Notes: a model not told the origin generated them from the sequence alone. Counted from the first letter of the stretch, positions 49,714-61,275 are shown. The stretch: DNA of 64,000 bases from Zeimonas sp964538505 (GCA_964538505.1 CAZIDY010000013.1:11973-75972), one strand, 5' to 3'. Translations and numbers: made by a program.

Positions 49714-52255
49714 CGTCACGCGTCGGATCCGGCGTCGGCATCGAGGCGGGCAACGCGCCGAGCTCCACGAGGCGCGGATCCGCGTTGGCGGGTTTCGCAT
49801 CGTTCCCGACCCGCACGCGCCAGTAGCGGCGATCGTCGACGCGCGAACGTGAAACGCGCGGTGCCGCGCCCGGGACGTATTCGATCGTGATCGCACCGTC
49901 CCGGTCGTTGCGCAGCAGCTCGACGCCAGCGGCGCGATAACGATCGACGACTCGATCGGCCGGATGACGGAAGCGGTTGCGGTAGCCGCTCTGCGCAATC
50001 GCATGGCGCGGCGAAACTGCGGCGAGGAACCGTGCGCTCGACGACGTATTGCTGCCGTGATGCGGCACGAGCAACAGGTCGGCGTGCAGACGGTCCGCGC
50101 CGAAGCGTTCGATGAGCGAGCGTTCCTGTCCGGCCTCGAGATCGCCGGTGAGCAACAGCGTCGCAGCAGGTGCCACGATGCGCAGCACGCAGCTCGACGC
50201 ATTCGTCGGCGAACGAACGCCGCGCGGCTTCTCGACGCCGGGATGCAGCACCTCGAACATGACCTCGCCCCAGCGCCACGAGTGGCCGCGCAGGCACTCT
50301 CGGAACGGCCTGTCCGCGTTGCGCGCGGCATGATCGGCCGGCAGCGAGCCCGCGATCCAGTCGAAGCGCAGACCACGCAACAGGCTGGGCAGCCCGCCCG
50401 AATGATCGGTGTCGAGATGCGAGACGACGATCGCGTCGACACGATCGATGCCGCGCGCGCGAAGGTACGGCAGGATCACGCGCGCGCCCGCCTCGGAGTC
50501 GCCGCCGTAGGCCGGCCCGGCGTCGTACAGCAGCCGACGACCGGGAACCTCGACGAGCACCGCACTACCCTGCCCCACATCGAGCGCAACGATACGAATC
50601 GCTCCCGACGGCGGAGGATGGGTCGACGCGCCGAGCATCGGCAGCAACCCCGCAAAGGCGAGCTCGCGCAGCGCGATGCGCATCGGCGCGAGCAGCACGG
50701 CAACCGCGACGACGCAGGCGACGAGCGCCGCCGTCGACGGTGCAGCAACCACCGCGATCGACGACGGCGAGTCCGCCAGCCATCCGATCGCATCGAGCAG
50801 CCAGCCAGTGGCGACGGCCGCCACGGCGAGCATCGGCTCGCCCGCGATCGGCAGCCACGGCAGCATCGCCGCTGCGGCGATCGCGAGCGGCGTGATCAAC
50901 GCCGAGACCAGCGGAATCGCGACCGCGTTGGCGAGCGGCCCGACCAGCGACACGCTGGCAAAGAACAAGGCGCCGAGCGGAACGAGCGCGAGCGAAGCCG
51001 CCCACTGTGTGCGCACTGCCTCGACGAGACCGGCGACGAGCCGATGCCGGCGTGTTGCCGCATCGCCGCGCGGGCGCAGCCGCCCTTCCGACGCGCACCA
51101 CGCGATCGCAGCCACCGACGCGAACGACAGCCAGAAACCGGCGGCCAACGGTGCCCACGGATCGAGCACGGTGACGACGCCCGCAGCGAGCGCAAGCACG
51201 CGCGCGATCGAACTCGTGCGGCCGGTGAAAAGCGACACGCCGGCCACCGCGAGCATCCAGCAGGTGCGCTGCGCGGGAATGCCCCAGCCGGCAAGACCCG
51301 CGTAGAGAAACGCGGCGGCAACGCCGAACAGCCAAGCGATGCGTCGCGCCGGCCAGCGCAGCAGCACGCCGCTTGCAGCGACCACACGCGTGTGCAGCAG
51401 GCGTCGGGCGGCGACGACGGTGATTCCGGCGAGCATCGTGATGTGCAGACCGGAGATCGACATCAGGTGCCCGATGCCCGTGCGATTGAACGCGTCCCAC
51501 CAGCGCGCGCCGATCGCCGCCTGGTCGCCAACGACGAGCGCGACCAGCACGTCGGCCGCTTCGGGCCGCGCCTTCGCGAGCGCTGCGCGCATCGCCTCGC
51601 GCAGATGCACGCGTGCGCGCTCGAAGGCGATCGGCAGCCCCCATTCGATCCCGTCGAAGCGTTCGTTCGGAATCGCACCCTTGCGCTGGCCGCGCACCGT
51701 GCCGTTGGCGGCGATGCCTTCCTCGAGCGAGCGCAGCTCGGCGTCGAAGGCGTTCGGATTGTGCAACGCGTGCACGCGCTTCAGGCGCACCGTGAAGCGC
51801 CAGCGCTCGCCGGGTTCGACCGGCATCGGCTTCGAGCGATCGTCGAAGGAATACCAGCCCAGCCGCACGCGTCTTGCGCGCGGACAGTCGGGCACGGCAT
51901 CGACGCAATCATCGATGTCGAAGAGAAAACGCGTCGAACGTTCGGCGACGATCGGCATCGACGCCACGCGACCGATGACGACATAGTCGCGCCCTTCCTG
52001 CGCAGCGTCGATCCGTTGCGCCATCCCGGCACCGGCGGCGTGAAAAGCCGCACCCGCTGCCGCGAGGAGAACGGCGAGCCAGCGCAGCGCGTGATGGCGC
52101 AGCGGCAGCAGGATCGTCGCGAGCAGTCCGGCGACGATGAACGCGAGCGCAAGTCCGCGCGGCGGCAGCGCTGGCACGCGATGCACGGCGAGCGCCGCGA
52201 TGACGATCGCCGCGGCAACCGGCAGCGAAGCGAAAACGCGGTCGAGACGGCGCAT
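49496..52255 (-). CDS. comEC: ComEC/Rec2 DNA uptake channel protein, C-terminus extended
   Basis: The 919-residue protein has an N-terminal OB-like DUF4131 part, the competence membrane domain (GIGHLMSISGLHITMLAGIT and about ten spans) and a C-terminal metallo-beta-lactamase-like domain (IVALDVGQGSAVLVEVPGRR, VVSHLDTDHSGGLPSLLRG, LLLVPHHGSNTSSSARFLAA). It forms the inner-membrane channel for transforming DNA. The usual length is near 800; the last 72 residues are antisense to the 3' end of bdhA and Arg/Pro-rich, so the natural stop has probably been lost or shifted. The start at 52255 opens the first membrane span. Confidence 0.87.
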   Translation of the reverse strand: MRRLDRVFASLPVAAAIVIAALAVHRVPALPPRGLALAFIVAGLLATILLPLRHHALRWLAVLLAAAGAAFHAAGAGMAQRIDAAQEGRDYVVIGRVASMPIVAERSTRFLFDIDDCVDAVPDCPRARRVRLGWYSFDDRSKPMPVEPGERWRFTVRLKRVHALHNPNAFDAELRSLEEGIAANGTVRGQRKGAIPNERFDGIEWGLPIAFERARVHLREAMRAALAKARPEAADVLVALVVGDQAAIGARWWDAFNRTGIGHLMSISGLHITMLAGITVVAARRLLHTRVVAASGVLLRWPARRIAWLFGVAAAFLYAGLAGWGIPAQRTCWMLAVAGVSLFTGRTSSIARVLALAAGVVTVLDPWAPLAAGFWLSFASVAAIAWCASEGRLRPRGDAATRRHRLVAGLVEAVRTQWAASLALVPLGALFFASVSLVGPLANAVAIPLVSALITPLAIAAAAMLPWLPIAGEPMLAVAAVATGWLLDAIGWLADSPSSIAVVAAPSTAALVACVVAVAVLLAPMRIALRELAFAGLLPMLGASTHPPPSGAIRIVALDVGQGSAVLVEVPGRRLLYDAGPAYGGDSEAGARVILPYLRARGIDRVDAIVVSHLDTDHSGGLPSLLRGLRFDWIAGSLPADHAARNADRPFRECLRGHSWRWGEVMFEVLHPGVEKPRGVRSPTNASSCVLRIVAPAATLLLTGDLEAGQERSLIERFGADRLHADLLLVPHHGSNTSSSARFLAAVSPRHAIAQSGYRNRFRHPADRVVDRYRAAGVELLRNDRDGAITIEYVPGAAPRVSRSRVDDRRYWRVRVGNDAKPANADPRLVELGALPASMPTPDPTRDATAPSSLRRSTRPHRVPVRPPASTGTRRARRAAPASRSDPMAASRARVRAALPRRYGRSLRRVPRSASQRAG

Positions 52256-52337
52256 CGCACGATGCTAGGCGCGCGCTGGCGCGCGCAACATCGACCCGAT
52301 CGCCTAGGACCTGCGCAAGTCGCGGTCCCCCCGCATC

Positions 52338-53174
52338 CTAAGACCTATGGTGCTCTCCCGCCTCGTCCTTCCTGCCGTCTGGAGCGGACGCAATCGCCGT
52401 CCCCAGCCGCGGCAGCACACGCAGCGCATTCGCGCCTGTCTCGGCCAGCGCGCGTTCTCGCGAAATCGAACGCAGCCCGGCGAACACGTCGGCGATGCGC
52501 GCAATTTCGGTCGGCTCGTTGCGCCCCTGCGCAATCCACTCGGGCGCGATGTCGGGTGCGTCGGTCTCGAGCACGTGCGCATCCGCAGGCAGCTCGCGCA
52601 CGAGGCGACGGATGCGCAGCGCACGGTCATAGGTCATCGCGCCTCCGAAGCCGAGCGCGAAACCGAGATCGAGGAACTGCATCGCCTGCTGCACGCTCGC
52701 GTTGAAGGCGTGCGCGATGCCGACGACCGGTCGCACGCGACGCAGCTGCGCGAGCACGAGATCGTGCGCGCGGCGCACGTGCAGAAGAACCGGCAAATCG
52801 AAGTCGCGCGCGATGCGCAACTGGTCGGCGAAAAAACGCTGCTGCCGCTCGCGATCGTGCCCCTCGACGAAGAAGTCGAGCCCGATCTCGCCGATGCCGA
52901 CGAAGCGCTCGTCGTCGATCGCCGCCGCGACGCGCTCGCGCAGAGCTTCGACGTCGTCGTCGCTCGCCTGCCCGACGTAGAGTGGATGGATGCCGAGCGC
53001 GTAGACGATGCGCCGATCGCTTTCCGCCAGCGCGCGCACCGCATCGAAATTCGACACCTCGACCGCCGGCACGACAATCGCATCGACACCGGCGGCGAAG
53101 GCGCGCGCGATCACCGCATCGCGATCCGCATCAAACTCCGACGCATCGAGGTGGCAATGCGTGTCGATCAGCAT
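52338..53174 (-). CDS. tatD: TatD-family metal-dependent DNase
   Basis: The 278-residue protein has the TatD/YcfH marks: MLIDTHCHLDASEFDADRDA (metal HxH), VYALGIHPLYVG, FVGIGEIGLDFF (Glu ligand), LPVLLHVRRAHDLVLAQL, VVGIAHAFNASVQQAMQFL and LETDAPDIAPEW (Asp ligand). It hydrolyses DNA 3' ends or D-aminoacyl-type links; the family activity varies. It precedes comEC by 82 bp and follows lolD by 15 bp, probably in one unit. Confidence 0.92.
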   Translation of the reverse strand: MLIDTHCHLDASEFDADRDAVIARAFAAGVDAIVVPAVEVSNFDAVRALAESDRRIVYALGIHPLYVGQASDDDVEALRERVAAAIDDERFVGIGEIGLDFFVEGHDRERQQRFFADQLRIARDFDLPVLLHVRRAHDLVLAQLRRVRPVVGIAHAFNASVQQAMQFLDLGFALGFGGAMTYDRALRIRRLVRELPADAHVLETDAPDIAPEWIAQGRNEPTEIARIADVFAGLRSISRERALAETGANALRVLPRLGTAIASAPDGRKDEAGEHHRS

Positions 53175-53189
53175 CGGGCGGTGCCCGTG

Positions 53190-53933
53190 TCAGCGCCCGA
53201 CGCCCGCACGTGCTGCCGGCGCGAAGCTGTCGGCGCGCGACGGTAGTCCCTCCGTCACGAAGCGGCCGTCGCGCAGCTGCAGCGAACGGTCCGCGCGCGA
53301 CGCGAGATCCAGATCATGCGTGACGACGACGAAGGCGGTGCCCAGCTCGCGCGACAGTGACTCGATCAGCGCGTAGACCTGCCGCGCCGTCTGGCTGTCG
53401 AGATTGCCGGTGGGCTCGTCGGCGAGCACGCAGCGCGGCTGCGTGACGAGCGCGCGCGCGAGCGCGACACGCTGGCGCTCGCCGCCCGAGAGCTGCCCCG
53501 GCCGGTGCTCGCCGCGCTCGGCGAGGCCGACGCGCGCGAGCATCGCCGTCGCTTCCCGGCGCGCGCTCGCGTCGGCGACACGCCGGATGCGCAACGGCAT
53601 CGCGACGTTCTCGATCGCCGTGAACTCGGGCAGCAGATGATGGAACTGGTAGACGAAACCGAGCAGGCGGTTGCGCCGCGCGCCGAGCTCGGCCTGCGAC
53701 AGGCCGCCGATCGGCTCGCCCATCCAGTAGACCTCGCCCGAGGTACAGCTGTCGAGCCCGCCGAGCAGATGCAGCAGCGTGCTCTTGCCCGAGCCCGAGG
53801 CGCCGACGATCGCGATGCGCTCTCCCGCATGCACGGCGAAGTCGACGCCGTGCAGCACCGGCACGACGAGATCGCCGCTGCCGTACACCTTGTGCACGTC
53901 GCGCGCGCGAACGATCGGATCGGCGGACTTCAT
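53190..53933 (-). CDS. lolD: Lipoprotein-releasing ABC ATPase LolD
   Basis: The 247-residue ATPase has Walker A GASGSGKSTLLHLLGGLD, Q-loop FVYQFHHLLPEFTAIENVAM, ABC signature LSGGERQRVALARALVTQP and Walker B RCVLADEPTGNLD. FVYQFHHLLPEF is a LolD hallmark. It drives release of outer-membrane lipoproteins from the inner membrane with LolC/E. The start overlaps the lolC/E stop by 4 bp. Confidence 0.93.
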   Translation of the reverse strand: MKSADPIVRARDVHKVYGSGDLVVPVLHGVDFAVHAGERIAIVGASGSGKSTLLHLLGGLDSCTSGEVYWMGEPIGGLSQAELGARRNRLLGFVYQFHHLLPEFTAIENVAMPLRIRRVADASARREATAMLARVGLAERGEHRPGQLSGGERQRVALARALVTQPRCVLADEPTGNLDSQTARQVYALIESLSRELGTAFVVVTHDLDLASRADRSLQLRDGRFVTEGLPSRADSFAPAARAGVGR

Positions 53934-55186
53934 TCGTAGCGCAACGCTTCAGCCGGCCGCACGCGCGAGGCGCGCCAGCTCGGGTACAGCGTCGATGCGA
54001 AGGCGAGCACGCAGGCGGTCAGGCCGATCGTCGCCACGTCGGGCCAGCGCAGGTCGCTCGGCAGGTGGTTGATGAAGTAGATCCCCTTCGGCAGCACCTG
54101 GAAGCCGAACAGGTTCTCGACCGCGCCGACGACGCCGCCGATGTTCAGCGCGACCAGGACGCCGAAGACGATTCCCAGCAGCGTGCCAAGCAGCCCCACC
54201 GATGCGCCCTGCACGACGAAGATGCGCATCACGCTGGCCGGCGTCGCACCGAGCGTGCGCAGGATCGCGATGTCCGACTGCTTGTCGGTGACCGTCATCA
54301 CCAGCATCGAGACGAGATTGAAGGCCGCCACTGCCATGATCAGCGTCAGGATGATGAACATCATCCGCTTCTCGATCTGCACGGCGGCGAACCAGTTGCG
54401 GTTTTCCGACGACCAGTCGCGCACCAGCACGTCGGCGCGCAGCGTCGACGCGAGCTCGCGCGCCGTCTGCGGGGCGGCGAGCATGTCGTCGGTCTTCAGG
54501 CGGATGCCGGTGACGCCCTGCACGCGAAAGAGCTTCGCCGCATCGTCGAGATTCATCAGCAGCAGGCTCGTGTCGTACTCGTAGTGACCCGATGCGAAGA
54601 CGGCGACGACGGTGAGCTGGCGCAACCGCGGCACGAGCCCGGCGGGCGTTGCGGTGCCCTGCGGCGCGACGAGCGTGATCTTCGAGCCGGGCTCGAGCAG
54701 CAGCTGGTTCGCCAGCTCGCGCCCGATTGCAACGCCGAAGGATCCGGGCTGCAGCGCATCCAGGCTTCCCTGCTGCATCTGCCGTGCGAAGTCGGCCACG
54801 CGCGGCTCGATGGCCGGCTCGATGCCGCGCACCAGCACGCCGCGCACGCTCTCGTCGTGCGTGAGCATCGCCTGTCCCGCCACGTAGGGCGCGCCGGCGA
54901 CGACGTGCGGGTTGCGCTCGGCCTGCGCGAGCACCGACTGCCAGTCGGTCATCGGCGACCCGCCGGCGAAGATCTCCACGTGCGAGAGCACCGACAGCAT
55001 GCGGTCGCGCACTTCCTTCTGGAAGCCGTTCATCACCGACAGCACGATGATCAGCGCAGCGACGCCGAGCGCGATGCCGGCGATCGACAGCGCGGAGATG
55101 AACGAGATGAAGCCGTTGCGTCGACCCGCGCGACGACTGGCGCGGGTGTAGCGCAGGCCGATGAAGAGTTCGTATGGGAGGGGCAT
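53930..55186 (-). CDS. lolC: Lipoprotein-releasing system permease LolC/LolE
   Basis: The 418-residue protein begins MPLPYELFIGLRYTRASRRA and has the LolCE sequence GFISFISALSIAGIALGVAA, then VLSVMNGFQKEVRDRML. C-terminal spans follow ILRTLGATPASVMRIFVVQG and it ends RVRPAEALRYE. It forms the inner-membrane channel of LolCDE; only one such permease is seen, as in many betaproteobacteria where one protein does both jobs. The ATG at 55184-55186 was chosen over a longer frame, which has no family resemblance. LolD follows with ATGA overlap. Confidence 0.92.
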   Translation of the reverse strand: MPLPYELFIGLRYTRASRRAGRRNGFISFISALSIAGIALGVAALIIVLSVMNGFQKEVRDRMLSVLSHVEIFAGGSPMTDWQSVLAQAERNPHVVAGAPYVAGQAMLTHDESVRGVLVRGIEPAIEPRVADFARQMQQGSLDALQPGSFGVAIGRELANQLLLEPGSKITLVAPQGTATPAGLVPRLRQLTVVAVFASGHYEYDTSLLLMNLDDAAKLFRVQGVTGIRLKTDDMLAAPQTARELASTLRADVLVRDWSSENRNWFAAVQIEKRMMFIILTLIMAVAAFNLVSMLVMTVTDKQSDIAILRTLGATPASVMRIFVVQGASVGLLGTLLGIVFGVLVALNIGGVVGAVENLFGFQVLPKGIYFINHLPSDLRWPDVATIGLTACVLAFASTLYPSWRASRVRPAEALRYE

Positions 55187-55262
55187 CGGTGAGGACACCG
55201 CCGGCTCGCGGCGCGGCCGCGATCGAATCGGCGGCCGGGGCAGTTTGCCATAGAATCCGCCG

Positions 55263-56384
55263 GTGACTCTCACGATCCTGTGCGCCGGCGCGTTGGCGCC
55301 TCCCGGCGCGCAGCGAGCCGCTCTCGAAGCCGATCCCGCTGCCGCAGCGCCGGGCGCACTGGCGGTCACCCAACTGCGCGACGAAATGCGCAACGCCTCG
55401 TCGGTGCCCGCAAGCCCCCTTCCCCGCGCTTCGTCCTTCGCTCGCCGCCTGCGCCGCGCGCGCATCGTCGCGCGTACGCGCTGCGACGACGCGGCGCCCG
55501 CCGAGCTGCCCGATGAACGCTGGCTGCGCGAACGCTTCTCGCTCGACGGCACGCTCGCCGGCTGCGTGCTCGCGCACGGCGACACCGGCGATGCGCCGCT
55601 CGTCGTTCGCCCCGCGCATCTGCATCTGGGGCTCGACCACCTCGTGCTCGCGCCCCCCGCAGGCACCGCGCCCGACGACGACGAAGCACGTACGCTCGCT
55701 GACGCAGCCAACCGCTGGCTCGCCGAAGACGGCCTCGCGCTGGTGCCCGAACACGCCGACGCCTGGCGGCTCGACGCGCAAACCGACGCCGCGCGCGCGA
55801 CGATCTTCGCTTTCGCCTCGCTGCGCACGCCGAGCGCGCGCGTGGCGAGCGGGCGCAACATCTCCGCGTGGCAGCCGCAGGGCGAAGCGGCGGCGCGCTG
55901 GCGCAGCTTCGAGAACCTCGTGCAGATGGCGTGGTTCGAGCACCCGGTGAACGAGCAGCGCCTGCACGACGGCCGCCTGCCCCTTACCGGCCTGTGGCTC
56001 GAAGGCCGTGCCGGCGCGGCGCGCACGCGCGCCTTCGACCGTGTCTACAGCGATGATCCGGCGGTCGCGGGTCTCGCGCAGCGTGCCGGCCCCGAGACTG
56101 CCGCCTTCGCTGCCTTCGACGCGGATGCTGCACAGTCGCCGTGCCCCACGCTCGTCGATGCCGGCTTCTGGAAGGAGGCGCTCGCCGAAGGCGATGCCGA
56201 CGGGTGGAACGATGCGTGGCTCGCCTTCGACCGGTGGTTCGAGCAAGGCCCGCAACACGCCGCTTCGCTGCGCCTCGTACTGACCGGCGAGCGCGACTGC
56301 GTCGAGGTCGCCGTCGAAGCAGCCGACCGCTTCAAGCCGTGGCGCTCGCTGTCGCGCGAAGCATTGCTCGAACGCGCGCAATGA
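55263..56384 (+). CDS. Conserved protein of unknown function upstream of recJ
   Basis: The 373-residue protein begins GTG (MTLTILCAGALAPPGAQRAA) and is rich in Ala, Arg and Asp. It has no membrane spans. Parts such as LVVRPAHLHLGLDHLVLAPP and ISAWQPQGEAAARWRSFENL, then QMAWFEHPVNEQR and GLWLEGRA, are known to me from a family found before recJ in betaproteobacteria, sometimes annotated as phosphoglycerate mutase-like without proof. The stop overlaps the recJ start (ATGA), so it is co-translated with recJ. Function open. Confidence 0.7.
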   Translation: MTLTILCAGALAPPGAQRAALEADPAAAAPGALAVTQLRDEMRNASSVPASPLPRASSFARRLRRARIVARTRCDDAAPAELPDERWLRERFSLDGTLAGCVLAHGDTGDAPLVVRPAHLHLGLDHLVLAPPAGTAPDDDEARTLADAANRWLAEDGLALVPEHADAWRLDAQTDAARATIFAFASLRTPSARVASGRNISAWQPQGEAAARWRSFENLVQMAWFEHPVNEQRLHDGRLPLTGLWLEGRAGAARTRAFDRVYSDDPAVAGLAQRAGPETAAFAAFDADAAQSPCPTLVDAGFWKEALAEGDADGWNDAWLAFDRWFEQGPQHAASLRLVLTGERDCVEVAVEAADRFKPWRSLSREALLERAQ

Positions 56385-58171
56385 GCACGAACGCTGCAGC
56401 ACGCATCGTTGCGCGCGCAGCGCCGGCCGCGGCCGAGCAGCGGCTGCGCGAGGCCGGCATCGCGCCGGTGCTCGCACGCCTGTACGCCGCGCGCGGCATC
56501 GACGACCCGGCGCGGCTGTCGCCCGATCTCTCGATGCTGCTGCCACCGCAGCCGATGAAGGGAATCGACGAAGCGGCGCGCCGGGTCGCCGACGCGATCG
56601 ACGCGGACGAGCGCCTGTGCATCGTCGCCGACTACGACTGCGACGGTGCCACGGCCTGCGCGGTCGCAGTGCGGGGGCTGCGCCTGCTCGGAGCGCGCAG
56701 CGACCGCATCGACTACCTGGTGCCGAACCGCTTCGAGCACGGCTACGGGCTCTCGGTGCCGATCGTCGAGCTCGCCGCCGCGCATCCGCGGCTCGGGCGC
56801 CCCGACTGGCTGATCACCGTCGACAGCGGCATCGCCAGCGTCGACGGCGTGCAGGCGGCGCACGCGCTCGGCATGCGCGTCCTCGTCACCGACCACCACC
56901 TGCCCGGCGCGCAGCTGCCATCAGCCGATGCGATCGTCAATCCGAACCAGGGCGGCTGCGGCTTCGGCAGCCGGAACCTGGCCGGCGTCGGCGTCGTCTT
57001 CTACCTGCTGCTCGCAGTGCGCGCCGAGCTGCGCGCGCGTCGCCCCGACGCGCCGGCGGCACGCGCGCCATTGCAGTCGCTGCTCGACCTGGTCGCGATC
57101 GGCACCGTCGCCGATCTCGTGCCGCTCGACGAGAACAACCGGCGCCTGGTCGCTGCAGGACTGCGGCGCATCCGTGCCGGTCGCGCGCACGCGGGCGTGC
57201 GCGCGCTGCTGCAGGTCGCAGGACGCGACGCCACACGCGCGACGAGCGCCGACTTCGGCTTCGCGATCGGCCCGCGCGTCAATGCCGCCGGACGCCTTGC
57301 CGATATCTCGCTCGGCATCGAATGCCTGCTCGCCGACGACGCGACGCACGCGCTCGAGCTTGCGCGCGCACTCGATGCGATGAACCGCGAGCGCCGCGGC
57401 ATCGAGCAGACGATGCGCGACGAGGCGCTCGCCGCACTCGATGGGCTGCCCGAGCTCGCCGCGCCGCGCAATGCCTTCGTGCTGCACCGGCCGCAGTGGC
57501 ACGAAGGCCTGGTCGGTCTCGTCGCCGGTCGCATCAAGGACCGCACGCACCGGCCCGTGCTCGCGCTGGCGCCGTCGGCGAACGACGCAACGCTGCTGCG
57601 CGGGTCGGGACGCTCGATTCCCGGCGTGCACCTGCGCGATGCGCTCGACTGGATCGACAAGAACGCACCCGGACTGCTGCTGCGCTTCGGTGGTCACGCG
57701 ATGGCGGCCGGGCTGACGATCCGCGTGCAGCACGTCGGCGAGCTGGCGCAGCTGTTCGAAGACGCCGTGCAGGCCTTCGCCGATCCCGCCTGCTTCGCGC
57801 CCACGCTGCTCACCGACGGTCCGCTCGACCCCGCGCAGATCGACGTCGCGCTCGTCGCGAGCCTCGACGCCGAAGTATGGGGACAGGCCTTCCCGCCGCC
57901 GCTCTTTCACGACGAGTTCGTCGTCACGCGGCAATCGGTGGTCGCCGAACGACATCTGCGCATCGAGCTGCGCACCGACTGCGGCCGACGACTCGATGCG
58001 ATCGCCTTCGGGCGCACCGATCCGCTGCCGCCGCGCGCGCGCATCGCGTACCGGCTCGTGCGCGACGAATACCGTGGCATCGCCAATGCACGGCTCGTGG
58101 TCGAGGCGGTCGAGGCGATCGAAGGGCTCGGGACACTCGATGCCGCGCCTGCGCAGGCGGCTCCCCTATAA
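56381..58171 (+). CDS. recJ: Single-stranded-DNA exonuclease RecJ
   Basis: The 596-residue protein has the DHH phosphoesterase motifs: CIVADYDCDGATACAVAVRG (motif I), NRFEHGYGLSVPIVELA, LITVDSGIASVDGV, VLVTDHHLPGAQLPSADAIV (motif III, DHH) and IVNPNQGGCGFGSRNLAGVG. The DHHA1 part has GRSIPGVHLRDALDWIDKNA and GGHAMAAGLTI. RecJ degrades single-stranded DNA 5' to 3' in recombination and repair. It overlaps the upstream unknown gene by 4 bp; prfB follows in 29 bp. Confidence 0.94.
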   Translation: MSTNAAARIVARAAPAAAEQRLREAGIAPVLARLYAARGIDDPARLSPDLSMLLPPQPMKGIDEAARRVADAIDADERLCIVADYDCDGATACAVAVRGLRLLGARSDRIDYLVPNRFEHGYGLSVPIVELAAAHPRLGRPDWLITVDSGIASVDGVQAAHALGMRVLVTDHHLPGAQLPSADAIVNPNQGGCGFGSRNLAGVGVVFYLLLAVRAELRARRPDAPAARAPLQSLLDLVAIGTVADLVPLDENNRRLVAAGLRRIRAGRAHAGVRALLQVAGRDATRATSADFGFAIGPRVNAAGRLADISLGIECLLADDATHALELARALDAMNRERRGIEQTMRDEALAALDGLPELAAPRNAFVLHRPQWHEGLVGLVAGRIKDRTHRPVLALAPSANDATLLRGSGRSIPGVHLRDALDWIDKNAPGLLLRFGGHAMAAGLTIRVQHVGELAQLFEDAVQAFADPACFAPTLLTDGPLDPAQIDVALVASLDAEVWGQAFPPPLFHDEFVVTRQSVVAERHLRIELRTDCGRRLDAIAFGRTDPLPPRARIAYRLVRDEYRGIANARLVVEAVEAIEGLGTLDAAPAQAAPL

Positions 58172-58200
58172 TGTCGGGTTCTTCGAAACCCTCGCGAGCC

Positions 58201-59305
58201 ATGGAAGCCGAGCGCCAGAATCAACTCGAATCGCTGATCGACGATCTGCGCACGCGCGTGGGCGAGCTGCGGAGGTATCTTTGACTACGAGAACAAGAAA
58301 ACGCGTTTAGAAGTAGTCCTGCGCGAGCTCGAAACCCCCGACGTCTGGAACGACGCGCAGCACGCGCAGGCGCTCGGGCGCGAGAAGAAGTCGCTCGAGG
58401 CGGTCGTGACGCGCATCGCGTCGATCGATGCAAGGCTGAGCGACACCGCCGAGCTCTTCGAGATCGCCGCAACCGAGGACGACGACGACACGCTCGTTGC
58501 GGTCGAGGCCGATGCCCACGCAATCGAATCGGAGGTCGAAGACCTCGAGTTCCGGCGCATGTTCTCGAATCCGGCCGATCCGAACCCCTGCTTCGTCGAG
58601 ATCCAGGCCGGCGCCGGCGGCACCGAGGCGCAGGACTGGGCGGCGATGCTGCTTCGCCAGTACCTGCGCTACTGCGAGCGCAAGGACTTCGAGACCGAAG
58701 TGCTCGAGGAATCTCCGGGCGACGTCGCCGGCATCAAGGGCGCAACGATCCGCGTCGACGGCGACTACGCCTACGGGTACCTGCGAACCGAGACGGGTAT
58801 CCACCGGCTCGTGCGCAAGTCGCCCTTCGACTCCAGCGGCGGACGGCACACGTCCTTCGCGTCGGTGTTCGTCTACCCGAAGGTCGACGACTCGATCGAG
58901 ATCGACATCAACCCGGCCGATCTGCGCATCGACGTCTACCGCGCCTCGGGCGCCGGCGGCCAGCACGTGAACAAGACCGAATCGGCGGTGCGCATCACGC
59001 ACAACCCCACCGGCATCGTCGTGCAGTGCCAGAACGACCGCTCGCAGCACCGCAACCGCGACGAGGCGATGGGCATGCTGCGCGCGCGGCTCTACGAACT
59101 CGAGATGCGCAAACGCCAGGCCGAGCAGGACAAGGTCGAGGCGGGCAAGACCGACATCGGCTGGGGCCACCAGATCCGCTCGTACGTGCTCGACAACTCG
59201 CGGATCAAGGATCTGCGCACCGGCGTGGAGATCAGCGACACGCGCTCGGTGCTCGACGGCGAGCTCGACGAGTTCATCGCTGCCAGCCTCAAGCAGGGAG
59301 TCTGA
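58201..59305 (+). CDS. prfB: Peptide chain release factor 2, with programmed +1 frameshift
   Basis: The first frame has 27 codons (MEAERQNQLESLIDDLRTRV to RRYL) and reaches an in-frame TGA at 58282-58284. A +1 shift at CTT-TGA-C continues with DYENKKTRLEVVLREL to the stop at 59305, giving about 367 residues. RF2 marks are the SPF motif in VRKSPFDSSGGRHTSF, which reads UGA/UAA, and GGQ in RASGAGGQHVNKTESAV. It ends translation at UAA and UGA. RF2 level controls its own synthesis through the shift. lysS follows after 3 bp. Confidence 0.95.
58271..58285 (+). promoter_or_regulatory. RF2 autoregulatory +1 frameshift site
   Basis: GGAGGTATCTTTGAC holds an internal Shine-Dalgarno-like GGAGG (58271-58275), slippery codon CTT (58279-58281), then stop TGA followed by C. 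The layout is the same as the E. coli prfB signal. A slow TGA decode, when RF2 is scarce, favours the shift. Confidence 0.95.
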
Positions 59306-59308
59306 TCG

Positions 59309-60877
<1,569 letters not shown>

Positions 60878-60923
60878 AACCCGACTTCGACGGGCGCGGA
60901 TCTCCCGTCGGCGTGCGCGAGCC

Positions 60924-61262
60924 TCAGGCGGCGAAGGACTCGCCGCAGCCGCAGGTGGCCTTGACGTTCGGGTTGTGGAACTTGAACCCTTCGTTCAGGC
61001 CTTCGCGGACGAAATCGAGCTCGATGCCTTCGAGGTACGGCAGGCTCTTCGGATCGATGAGCACGCGCACGCCGTTCGACTCGTACTCGACGTCGTCGGG
61101 CAGGCGCTCGTCGGCGAACTCGAGCTGATACGACATTCCCGAGCAACCGGAAGCCTTGACGCCGACGCGCAGGCCCACGCCCTTGCCGCGACGCTCGATC
61201 GACCGCGCAACGTGCCGCGCGGCCGATTCGGTAAGACGCACGCCCTTCAATGCTTCTCCCAT
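60924..61262 (-). CDS. iscA: A-type iron-sulfur carrier IscA
   Basis: The 112-residue protein has the IscA marks: GLRVGVKASGCSGMSYQLEF with the first Cys (about residue 41) and CGCGESF at the end with the other two. KASGCSGMSY is of IscA rather than ErpA type. It carries iron or an Fe-S cluster to target proteins. It lies 13 bp after iscR on the same strand. The usual iscS and iscU between iscR and iscA are absent, so this cluster is partial here. Convergent with lysS. Confidence 0.88.
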   Translation of the reverse strand: MGEALKGVRLTESAARHVARSIERRGKGVGLRVGVKASGCSGMSYQLEFADERLPDDVEYESNGVRVLIDPKSLPYLEGIELDFVREGLNEGFKFHNPNVKATCGCGESFAA

Positions 61263-61275
61263 TCGATTCCCCAAC

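Noticed and set aside
53930..56026. A 698-residue LolC/E fusion
   Set aside because: The first 280 residues are antisense to the gene upstream of recJ; LolC/E begins at 55186.
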